Position numbers and translations under genes: made by a program. This document shows, in pieces, positions 24,822-32,755 of a DNA stretch of 64,000 bases (its first letter is position 1; each line of letters opens with the position of its first letter). The DNA comes from Paractinoplanes polyasparticus (GTDB lineage: Bacteria; Actinomycetota; Actinomycetes; Mycobacteriales; Micromonosporaceae). The DNA lies in contig NZ_JAHWFK010000005.1 of NCBI RefSeq assembly GCF_019710575.1, positions 62,001 through 126,000 on the forward strand. Direction: 5' to 3'. The notes under the pieces were generated by a model, which was not told where the DNA came from, made no database searches, and was given only the letters and a program-made list of their open reading frames with translations.

Positions 24822-27533
24822 TCAGGGCCGGGGCTTCAGCAGCGTGATGCGCGAGGCGCCCAGTTCGGTCACGTAGAGGAAGCCGGTGGCCTGATCCTGG
24901 GTCACGTCGAGGGGCTGGCTGAAGCCGGTGAGACCGGGGATGCCGGTCGTCCGGTTGGACAGTGCGCCCGATGCGGACACGTCGAACGTCTCGATGTCCT
25001 GTCCGGCCGAGTAGCGGACCACCAGCAGCTTGCCGTCGAGCAGGCCGCCGCGGTATTCGACCGCGCCGTTGGCCGAGGCGTGCAGGCCCGCGTCGTACGT
25101 GCCGGCCAGGTCGAAGTTCGGGTCGGGAGCTGTGCCCACCGGGTAGGCGCCGACCTGGAACGGATCGGTCGCCGCGGTGGGGTTGCCGCCGGCCAGCACC
25201 CATTCGCAGCGCACCGGGTTCGGGTGCCCGTAGTAGCGGCCCGGGCGCACGTCGAAGACGTAGTCGGTCTCGGCCGTGGGCACGTTGGTCAGCGCGGGCA
25301 CGGCCGGGGCGGTGTAGGCGCGGCGGGCGCACGAGGCGGGCAGCGTCGCCGGGGTGGCCGGGGTGTTGCCGCCCGCGGCCGAACCGTTGGTCGGCGCGTA
25401 CAGATGGCCGTTGCGGTGCCAGACCAGATCGAAGGCATTGCGGACGCCGGTCGCGTGCAAAGTCAGAGGCGCCCCCACCGCGTACGGGTCATAGGCCCCG
25501 CCCTCCTCGGTCTTCACGGTCAACGGCAGCGTGGCCGGCAACCGGGCCGGGTCGAGGCGCAGCACGGCCGCGCTCAGCAGCCGCTCCGGCCGGTTGCCCC
25601 ACGTCGAGTCGGGGGCGCCCATCGCGTTGTTGGCGCCCTGCGACACGTACAGCGCGCCGTCCGGACCGAACGCCAGCGAGTTCGTCTCGTGATCCTTCAC
25701 CGACCGGGGCAGGCCGACGACCACCGGCGTGTAGGCGCCGAGGTCGGGTCCGCTGAGCCGCCCGATCCGGCCGGACCAGTCGGGCACGTTGAGCGGCCCG
25801 ACGTACTCGTAGTTGTCCGTGACCCACAGGATCGGCGCGGCGGCCGTCGAGGCGGGGTCGAACGCCATGCCGATGACGGTGCGGGCGGGGGCGCCGGGCA
25901 GACCGAGGGCGGAAGCGTTCGTACGGACGGAATTGATGACCGTGGGGGTGCCGAGCGTGCCGCCGGAGGTGATCGGGAACCGGAAGATGCGCCCGTCGAG
26001 GGTGCCCGCGTAGAGGCGGTTGTCGGGGCCCTTGACCACCGTGGTGAACGGCGCGCCGGTGGCCACGCCGACCGTCTTGTCGAAGGCGATCGGGCCGCCG
26101 GTGGTGCTGCCGCTCCCGGTGGTGAAGACGATCGAGTACGGCGCGAACGGCTGCCCGGTCACGTCGGTGACGCCCGCGGTGACGGTGAACCGGTAGGGCG
26201 TCAGCGGGGCGAGCGGGGCGGTCGGCGACAGGTTGACGACGTCGCCGCCGCCGCTCGTGATGGTCGTCGCCGCCACCGGGACGCCGTCGCTCAGCCGGGT
26301 CAGGGTGACGGTCGACGCGGTCAGTGAGGCGGCCCGCACACCGCCGTTGGGCAGCACCAGATCCTCGACGACGCTGGCGGTCAGCGGCACGCCGGTCGCG
26401 CCGTTGGCGGGCGTGCTGGTGCGCACGGCCGGCACGGACCCGGCGCCCGCGACGGCGGCGATGTCGGCGTACGCGAACTTGGTGTTGACGCCACCGGCCG
26501 GGCTGACCGTGATCCGCCCGTCGGTGACCCGCACGGTCCGGGTGGCCGTGGCGAACTTCGTGGCGGCGGTGGGAGTGAAGGCGGCGATCGCGTTCTGGTC
26601 CTCGATGGACACCCAGTGCGTGCTGTTGATCGCGGCGCCCGCGTCCCCGACCGCGACAGTGACCGTGTAGAGCCCGTTCGGCACGGCGGCCTCCCACGCG
26701 CCCGGGGTGGAAACACCGGCCGAGCCGGCCGGGAGCTGCGCGTGGACGAACGTGGCGAGCCGGGCGTCGGCCTGTCCGGCGGCCGGATTGCGGTTCCGGC
26801 CGTTGCCGGTGAGGTCGACCGGGGTGCGTTCGCCCAGGTCGATCCAGCCGTAGCCGAGGGCTGCCGTGAACGCGCCACCCGAATCGCGGACATAGCCGGC
26901 CGCCGGGGCGGTGGCCGCGTCCGAGAAGTCCACCTTGAGCGGTGTGAAGTCCGCGGTGACCCGGCTGATCTCGACGTAGTTCAGCTTGGTGTTGACGCCA
27001 CCGGCGGCGTCGAGGGTCAGCCGGCCGTCCCCGACCGTCACCGTCACGGTGGCCGACCGGAACTCGGCGGCGGCGGTGGAGACGAAGCCGTCGATCGCCG
27101 TGACACCCTCGGCCCGTACGGTGTGCCGGCTGTCGTACGCGGGCTGGTCGCCGGCGGACACCGTCACCTGATAGGTGCCATTGGCCACGGAGTGCTCCCA
27201 GGCCCCCTCGGTGAGCACGCCGCTGGTCCCGCCGACGTCGCCGTACTGCAGGTGCACCACGGTGTTGAGCCGCGCGTCGATGCCGGCCCGGGCCCTGTCG
27301 CGGGTGTTACGGGTCAGATCGAGGGGGGCGCCCGTCCCCCGCTGCACCCAGCCGTACCCCCGGGCGGCGGCGAATCCGGCGCCGCTGTCGGCGGCGTATC
27401 CGGCCGGCACGACGGATCCGGCGGGCTGGAAATTCACCTTCGCCAGCGGGGTGACCGCGGCTGCCGCGGGCGCCGCGGGCACCGCGATCCCGGCCACGAC
27501 GAGCACGGCGGCGACAACCCGGAGACGACCCAT
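24822..27533 (-). CDS. Secreted protein: two malectin-like domains, Ig-like domain, beta-propeller
   Basis: 903 residues from ATG at 27,533. The signal peptide MGRLRVVAAVLVVAGIAVPA ends in an Ala-rich cleavage region. Two malectin-like domains of about 155 residues each (from VNFQPAGSVVPAGYAADSG and VDFSDAATAPAAGYVRDSG) are clearly related to each other, both containing GYGWxxxG...LDLTxNxR and ending GGVNTKLNYVEI/GGVNTKFAYADI. A Big_5-type Ig domain (starts RTSTPANGATGVPL) follows. The C-terminal half looks like a six-bladed propeller of the glucose/sorbosone-dehydrogenase or SMP-30 type (TLDGRIFRFPI, NSLAFGPDGALYVSQG, QPLDVTQDQATGFLYVTELG). It probably binds or oxidises a carbohydrate at the cell surface. 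No enzyme activity can be assigned. Confidence 0.8.
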   Translation of the reverse strand: MGRLRVVAAVLVVAGIAVPAAPAAAAVTPLAKVNFQPAGSVVPAGYAADSGAGFAAARGYGWVQRGTGAPLDLTRNTRDRARAGIDARLNTVVHLQYGDVGGTSGVLTEGAWEHSVANGTYQVTVSAGDQPAYDSRHTVRAEGVTAIDGFVSTAAAEFRSATVTVTVGDGRLTLDAAGGVNTKLNYVEISRVTADFTPLKVDFSDAATAPAAGYVRDSGGAFTAALGYGWIDLGERTPVDLTGNGRNRNPAAGQADARLATFVHAQLPAGSAGVSTPGAWEAAVPNGLYTVTVAVGDAGAAINSTHWVSIEDQNAIAAFTPTAATKFATATRTVRVTDGRITVSPAGGVNTKFAYADIAAVAGAGSVPAVRTSTPANGATGVPLTASVVEDLVLPNGGVRAASLTASTVTLTRLSDGVPVAATTITSGGGDVVNLSPTAPLAPLTPYRFTVTAGVTDVTGQPFAPYSIVFTTGSGSTTGGPIAFDKTVGVATGAPFTTVVKGPDNRLYAGTLDGRIFRFPITSGGTLGTPTVINSVRTNASALGLPGAPARTVIGMAFDPASTAAAPILWVTDNYEYVGPLNVPDWSGRIGRLSGPDLGAYTPVVVGLPRSVKDHETNSLAFGPDGALYVSQGANNAMGAPDSTWGNRPERLLSAAVLRLDPARLPATLPLTVKTEEGGAYDPYAVGAPLTLHATGVRNAFDLVWHRNGHLYAPTNGSAAGGNTPATPATLPASCARRAYTAPAVPALTNVPTAETDYVFDVRPGRYYGHPNPVRCEWVLAGGNPTAATDPFQVGAYPVGTAPDPNFDLAGTYDAGLHASANGAVEYRGGLLDGKLLVVRYSAGQDIETFDVSASGALSNRTTGIPGLTGFSQPLDVTQDQATGFLYVTELGASRITLLKPRP

Positions 27534-27635
27534 GAGCGACAACGTCGCACACCGGCGGCCGGAGTCCGATGGGGATTCAGGCAGCCGGTAATTGCGACAG
27601 CCGACCCATCGGCCACCAACCGGGACCAACCCTTG

Positions 27636-28289
27636 TCAGGGGCGTGACCTGGTCAAACCGGCTACAAGCACGTCGAGCGCGTCATCGACGGCCGCCTGCT
27701 TCGCGGCCGCGGGGAGCTGGGGCAGCAGATCGAGCAACATGATCGACAACCCGTGGACGGTGGCCCAGCTCGCCATCACGGCCCGGCCCGTGTCCTCCCG
27801 TCGCAGCCGGCCGGCGGCGATGAGCCGGTCGAGCGCGCGCTCGAGGTGGAACCTCGGCCGGGGCCGGTCGTCGTCGTCCCCGCCCGGCGCCGCGGGAACC
27901 CGGATGCCGGTCGGGTCGCCGCCCATGGCCATGCGGAACAGACCGGGCTCCGCCAGGGCGTAGCCGACGTAGGCCCGGCCGACCTCCCGCAGGTACGCCT
28001 CGGCCGCCTCCCCCGGGTGGCCGGACACGGCCACGGAGTCGAGGTGGGCGCTCATCGCCTCGGCCATGGCGACCCGAGCCTCACGCGCGACGGCCCGCTT
28101 CAGCTCGGTCAGGGTCGGGAAATGACCGTACGCCGAGTTGGGCGCGACGCCGACGGCCCGGGTGACCTCGCGCAGGCCGACCGCCTGCGGGCCACCCGTG
28201 CGGGCCCGGTCGATTCCGGCCGCGATCAGGGCGGCACGCAGGTCGCCGTGGTGGTACGTGGCCCGCGCACGCGGACGTTTCTCGGCCAT
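27636..28289 (-). CDS. TetR/AcrR-family repressor
   Basis: 217 residues. The N-terminal helix-turn-helix is clear (VGLREVTRAVGVAPNSAYGHFPTLTELKRAVA), followed by a mostly helical ligand-binding domain with a C-terminal part resembling TetR_C/WHG domains. It is divergent from the MMPL transporter gene (158 bp between the starts), the classic arrangement for a local repressor of an exporter. Ligand and operator are unknown. Confidence 0.9.
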   Translation of the reverse strand: MAEKRPRARATYHHGDLRAALIAAGIDRARTGGPQAVGLREVTRAVGVAPNSAYGHFPTLTELKRAVAREARVAMAEAMSAHLDSVAVSGHPGEAAEAYLREVGRAYVGYALAEPGLFRMAMGGDPTGIRVPAAPGGDDDDRPRPRFHLERALDRLIAAGRLRREDTGRAVMASWATVHGLSIMLLDLLPQLPAAAKQAAVDDALDVLVAGLTRSRP

Positions 28290-28354
28290 GACCCCGATCC
28301 TGGCACGTTGACAGCAGTGACGGGCGGCCCAATACTCACACTGTCCAGATACAC

Positions 28355-28374
28355 CGTCAAGAAGTCGTCAAGAA
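28355..28374. promoter_or_regulatory. Direct repeat CGTCAAGAA with 11-bp period
   Basis: CGTCAAGAA occurs at 28,355-28,363 and 28,366-28,374. Direct repeats with an 11-bp period are the usual binding form of OmpR/PhoB-family regulators, and one is encoded in the operon downstream. Confidence 0.45.
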
Positions 28375-28447
28375 CAGCGCGGGCCCACCCTCAAGGTCGC
28401 TCGTGAGGCTGTGGAGGTCTTCCACTCCTGTCACGAAAGGCACTGTT

Positions 28448-30640
28448 GTGGCCAAGTTTCTGTATCGGCTCGGGGCTCTGGCAGCCCGGCGCCGGCTCGC
28501 CTTCCTGGGCAGTTCCCTGGCCGTCGTGGCGGCCGCCCTGCTGCTGGCGTTCGGCTCGGCCGGCTCGTTCTCGCCCGGTCACGCGATTCCCGGTTCCCCC
28601 GGCCAGGTCGCGCTGGACAAGGTGAAGCAGCACTTTCCCGGGGCCGACGGCATCGAGGGTGACGTCGTGTTCGTGGCGCCCCACGGCGCGCGGATCGACG
28701 ACGAAGCAGTCACCGGACCGATGCGGGCCGTCCTCGACCGGATGCGGGCCGCGGAGCACGTCGCCGACGTGGGCGATCCGCTCGAGCGTGTCTCCGGCGA
28801 CGGCCGGATCGCCGTGGCCGAGGTGGGCTTCGACCTGCCGGCCGGCACCGAGGTCGAACCCGCTCTGCAGGAGGCGGTCCGGGCCACCGGCAGCCCCTAC
28901 GGCGAGCGGTTCGGCGACGAGGGCGGCCGGGTGCTGTTCGGCGGTGACGCCTTCGAGGAGGAGCTCGAGCCGTTCGGCCTGCCCGAGACGATCGGCCTCG
29001 GCGTGGCCCTGCTCGTCCTGCTGGTCACGTTCGGCTCCATGCTCGCGGCCGGGATCCCGATGCTCACCGCGGCACTCGGCGTGGGCGGCTCGGCCGCCGG
29101 CACGCTGCTCGCCGCGAACGTGTTCGACGTCTCCCAGAACGCGCTGACCCTGGCCCTCATGCTCGGGCTCGCCGTCGGGATCGACTACGCGCTGCTCATC
29201 GTCTCGCGGCACCGGGCCCAGCTCGCCCGGGGCCTGGGCGTGGCCGAATCGATCCCGCTGGCCCTCGCCACCGCGGGCAGTTCCGTGCTGTTCGCCGGCC
29301 TGACCGTGGTCATCGCCCTGGCCGGGCTGACCCTGGCCGGCGTGCCGATGCTCACCTCGATGGGGCTGGCCGCGGCCGGGGCGGTCACCGTCGCCGTCCT
29401 CCTCGCCCTGACCGCCCTGCCGGCGCTGATGGCACTCGCGGGCGAGCGGCTGCGGCCGAAGCCGGGGTCGCGCGCGGCCCGTCGTGTCCTCGACCCGGCG
29501 CAGCGCGGCCTGGCCGCACGCTGGGTGGACGGCGTGATCCGGCATCCGCGCAAGGTCGTGGTGGCCGTGGTGCTGGGTCTCGCCGTCGTCACCGTCCCGG
29601 CCGCACAGCTGCAACTGGCCCTGAACGACAACGGCTCCGCCGCACCCGGCTCGGAACCCCGGGAGGCCTACGACCTGATCGCGGGCGCGTTCGGTCCCGG
29701 CGCCAACGGCACACTGGCCGTCCTGGTCGAGGGCGATGCCGCCACGATCGCGTCGACCGCCGCAGCGGTGATCGCCGCCGCCGAGCCGCTGCGGGGCGTG
29801 GCCGAGGTCAACGGCCCGGCGACCGCCAGCGACAAGCAGGCGGCGATCATCGAGATCGTGCCGCGGACCGGTCCGCGCGACAGCGCCACCAGCGCCCTGG
29901 TCGCCGACCTGCGGGCCGCCCTCGTTCCGATCGGCGCGCGAACCGGCAACTACGTCGCCGTGACCGGCCTGACCGTGGTCGGCCTCGACGCCGTGGACAA
30001 GCTCAACGGCGCGCTGGTGCCGTTCACTGTCGTCGTGGTCGGCCTCTCGCTGCTTCTGCTGCTGGTCGCCTTCCGGTCATGGACCGTGCCGCTGAAGGCC
30101 ACCGCCGGATTCCTGCTCTCGGTGGGGGCCGCCTTCGGTGCGATGGTGGCGGTCTTCCAATGGGGCTGGCTGGCCGACGCGCTGGGGGTGCCGCTGGTCG
30201 GTCCGGTGCCCAGCTTCGCGCCCATCATCGTGATGGCCGTCCTGTTCGGGCTGGCCATGGACTACGAGGTCTTCCTGGTCTCGGCGATGCGCGAGCACTA
30301 CGCCCGGCACGGTGACGCGCACGAGGCGATCCGGGCCGGCAGCCGCAACGCCGGGCGGGTCGTCGTGGCCGCGGCCGTCATCATGGTCACCGTCTTCGTC
30401 AGCTTCCTGTTCTCCCGCGACCCCAACGTCATGCCGATCGCCTTCGCGCTGGCTGTCGGCGTGCTCGTCGACGCCTTCCTGGTCCGCCTGACCCTGGTTC
30501 CCGCCGTGCTGAAGCTCCTGGGCGACCGGGCCTGGCGGCTGCCACGCCGGCTCGAACGGTTCGTGCCGAAGGTGGACGTCGAAGGCCACGACGTGACCGT
30601 GGACCGGCCCGCCGGCCGCGAACCGGAACTGGTCGGCTGA
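28448..30640 (+). CDS. MMPL/RND-family transporter
   Basis: 730 residues from GTG at 28,448, preceded by GAAAGG 7 bp upstream. The frame is open from 28,403, but that start has no ribosome site. The layout is MMPL: a first membrane helix (about 15-37), a ~140-residue extracellular loop, five helices (about 185-345), a second helix and loop, then five more helices (about 520-710). MMPL motifs GLAVGIDYALLIVSRHR and FGLAMDYEVFLVSAMREHY carry the Asp-Tyr pairs of the proton path. It is proton-driven export of a lipid or hydrophobic compound. It forms an operon with the response regulator and kinase that follow. Confidence 0.92.
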   Translation: MAKFLYRLGALAARRRLAFLGSSLAVVAAALLLAFGSAGSFSPGHAIPGSPGQVALDKVKQHFPGADGIEGDVVFVAPHGARIDDEAVTGPMRAVLDRMRAAEHVADVGDPLERVSGDGRIAVAEVGFDLPAGTEVEPALQEAVRATGSPYGERFGDEGGRVLFGGDAFEEELEPFGLPETIGLGVALLVLLVTFGSMLAAGIPMLTAALGVGGSAAGTLLAANVFDVSQNALTLALMLGLAVGIDYALLIVSRHRAQLARGLGVAESIPLALATAGSSVLFAGLTVVIALAGLTLAGVPMLTSMGLAAAGAVTVAVLLALTALPALMALAGERLRPKPGSRAARRVLDPAQRGLAARWVDGVIRHPRKVVVAVVLGLAVVTVPAAQLQLALNDNGSAAPGSEPREAYDLIAGAFGPGANGTLAVLVEGDAATIASTAAAVIAAAEPLRGVAEVNGPATASDKQAAIIEIVPRTGPRDSATSALVADLRAALVPIGARTGNYVAVTGLTVVGLDAVDKLNGALVPFTVVVVGLSLLLLLVAFRSWTVPLKATAGFLLSVGAAFGAMVAVFQWGWLADALGVPLVGPVPSFAPIIVMAVLFGLAMDYEVFLVSAMREHYARHGDAHEAIRAGSRNAGRVVVAAAVIMVTVFVSFLFSRDPNVMPIAFALAVGVLVDAFLVRLTLVPAVLKLLGDRAWRLPRRLERFVPKVDVEGHDVTVDRPAGREPELVG

Positions 30641-31353
30641 TGGCCGGCGCCGGACGCCCCGACCGCGTCCTCGTGGTCGACGACGATCCCGGAATCCGTG
30701 GTCTGCTGACCTCCGCCCTGCGCTTCGCCGGCTACGAGGTCGAGGTCGCCGCCGACATCCCGCAGGCGCTGGAACGGGTGCGGACCGCTTCGCCCGACGT
30801 CATCGTGCTCGACGTGATGCTGCCGGGCGGCACCGGGTTCGACGTCGTCACACTCCTGAGGTCGAAGTCGATCGGGGTGCCGGTGCTGTTCCTGACCGCG
30901 CGCGACGCCGTCGAGGACAGGGTGCGCGGGCTCCAACTGGGCGGGGACGACTACGTCGTGAAGCCGTTCAGCGTGGTCGAGATCGGGGCGCGCATCGAGG
31001 CGCTGCTACGCCGTTCCCGCGGCGCGGCCGTGCCGGCCGATGCGGCCCTGGTCTTCCACGACCTGTCGGTCGACCCCCAGCGGCACGAGGTGCACCGGGG
31101 CGACCGGCTCGTGGCGCTGTCGCCGACCGAGTTCAAGCTGCTGCACCTGCTGATCACCCACCCCGGCCAGGTTCTGTCCAAGGCGCAGATCCTCGAGGCG
31201 GTCTGGCAGTACGACTTCGGCGGCGACTCGGTGGTCGTGGAGCGGTTCATCTCGAATCTGCGGCGCAAGGTCGACGACGGGCACGAACCGCTGATCCACA
31301 CCGTGCGCGGTTTCGGCTACGCCCTGCGGCACCGGCCCGGGACGAAGCAGTGA
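30640..31353 (+). CDS. OmpR/PhoB-family response regulator
   Basis: 237 residues; its ATG shares one base with the transporter stop (TGATG). The receiver domain has VVDDDPGIR, the phosphoacceptor Asp in VIVLDVMLPG and the Lys in DDYVVKPFS. The winged helix ends FISNLRRKVDDG...TVRGFGYAL. It is co-transcribed with and probably controls the MMPL transporter operon, possibly through the 11-bp direct repeat at 28,355-28,374. Confidence 0.95.
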   Translation: MAGAGRPDRVLVVDDDPGIRGLLTSALRFAGYEVEVAADIPQALERVRTASPDVIVLDVMLPGGTGFDVVTLLRSKSIGVPVLFLTARDAVEDRVRGLQLGGDDYVVKPFSVVEIGARIEALLRRSRGAAVPADAALVFHDLSVDPQRHEVHRGDRLVALSPTEFKLLHLLITHPGQVLSKAQILEAVWQYDFGGDSVVVERFISNLRRKVDDGHEPLIHTVRGFGYALRHRPGTKQ

Positions 31354-32750
31354 GCCGGTGGCGGGCGGGCATCCGGGGCCGGCTCCTGGCCGGCTTCCTG
31401 GTGCTGCTCGTGCTCGCGCTGGCCACCAGCGGCGTGATCACCGCCTTCGGAGTCAACGACTACATCGTCGAACGGTCGGTGGCCAAGCTGCGCGACGACG
31501 AGCACCGGATCGCGGCGCTGGTCCGGTCGGGCCCGCAGACCATCAACGCCGACCAGTTCGAGACGATGCTCGGCCCGCCGCTGGGCATCATGGGCCTGGG
31601 CCGCGACGGCGGGATCCTGTTCGCCATCGGGACGAGCGCCGGACGGGAGTACGAGCTGGCCGCGCTGGCCCGGGCCGCCACCCCCGGCGAGCTTCTCGAG
31701 ACGCGGGACGAGGTGGTGGCCGTGCGGATCCCGACGCCCGGCATGCGGATGACGTATCTCGACCGGGAGACCGACGAGGTCGCCGACCTGATCCTCGTGA
31801 ACGACGCCACCATCGACCGGGCCACGACGGTGGGTTTCGTCCGCACCCTGGCCACGATCGCCGCGCTCTCCGCGGTCGTCCTGGCCGCCCTGGCCGTCGT
31901 CGTGCTCCGGATCGGCCTGCGGCCCCTGTCCCGGATGGCCGAGGCGGCCGACGCCATCGCGGGGGGCTCCCGCGACGAGAGACTGCCGGTCTCGGACCGC
32001 AATGCCGAGACCGACGTGCTGGCGTCCGCGGTGAACCGGGCCTTCGACGCCCAGGCCCGCGCCGAGAGCCGCGCCCGGACGTTCGCCGCCGACGCCTCGC
32101 ACGAGCTGCGCACCCCGCTCGCCACCATCTCGGGCTGGCTGGAGCTCTACCGGCAGGGCGGCCTGAGCGGCGAGGACCTCGAACAGGCGGTGGCACGGAT
32201 CGAGGACGAGGTGGGCCGGATCCGGCTGCTGGTCGAGGAGCTGGGGCTGCTGGCCCGCCTGGACACCGGCCGGCCCCTGGACACCCGGCCGCTCGACCTG
32301 GCGGCGCTGGCCGAGAGCGTGGTCGAGGACGCCCGGGTGATCCATCCCGATCTGGACATCGCGCTGACGGCGCCGCCGACCGGCCTGCCGGTGCTGGGCG
32401 ACGCCGCCCGGCTCCTGCAGGTTCTGCGCAACCTGGTGGGCAACGCCGTGCAGCACAACCCGCCCGGCACCCGGGTCCGCCTGACGCTCGACCGGTCGGG
32501 CGACGAGTCGCGGGTGGCGGTCACCGACGACGGGGCGGGCATCCCGGCCGGCGACCTGCCGCGCCTGTTCGACCGGTTCTGGCGGGCCGAGGCCAGTCGC
32601 AGCCGGGACTACGGCGGCTCGGGCCTGGGCCTCGCCATCGTCCAGGCGATCGCCGGCGCTCACGGCGCCCGGGTGACCGTCCGCTCCGAGGTCGGCCAGG
32701 GCACCACGGTGACCCTCGCCGGCACCGCCTGGACCGGCCCGCCGGGCTGA
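31350..32750 (+). CDS. Membrane sensor histidine kinase
   Basis: 466 residues, GTG start overlapping the regulator stop by 4 bp. A first membrane helix (about 12-35) is followed by a ~115-residue extracellular sensor, a second helix (about 160-185), and HAMP. The HisKA domain has the phosphoacceptor His in ADASHELRTPLA, and the HATPase has NLVGNAVQHNPPG (N-box), DDGAGIP (G1) and GGSGLGLAIV (G2). It is the cognate partner of the preceding regulator. It ends 5 bp before the end of the convergent protease gene. Confidence 0.95.
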   Translation: MSRWRAGIRGRLLAGFLVLLVLALATSGVITAFGVNDYIVERSVAKLRDDEHRIAALVRSGPQTINADQFETMLGPPLGIMGLGRDGGILFAIGTSAGREYELAALARAATPGELLETRDEVVAVRIPTPGMRMTYLDRETDEVADLILVNDATIDRATTVGFVRTLATIAALSAVVLAALAVVVLRIGLRPLSRMAEAADAIAGGSRDERLPVSDRNAETDVLASAVNRAFDAQARAESRARTFAADASHELRTPLATISGWLELYRQGGLSGEDLEQAVARIEDEVGRIRLLVEELGLLARLDTGRPLDTRPLDLAALAESVVEDARVIHPDLDIALTAPPTGLPVLGDAARLLQVLRNLVGNAVQHNPPGTRVRLTLDRSGDESRVAVTDDGAGIPAGDLPRLFDRFWRAEASRSRDYGGSGLGLAIVQAIAGAHGARVTVRSEVGQGTTVTLAGTAWTGPPG

Positions 32751-32755
32751 CCCGG

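Noticed and set aside
23868..26327. An 819-codon plus-strand open frame across the xylanase and the malectin-like gene
   Set aside because: It is a frame-shifted shadow of the xylanase and antisense to the secreted protein, and crosses the perfect terminator between them.
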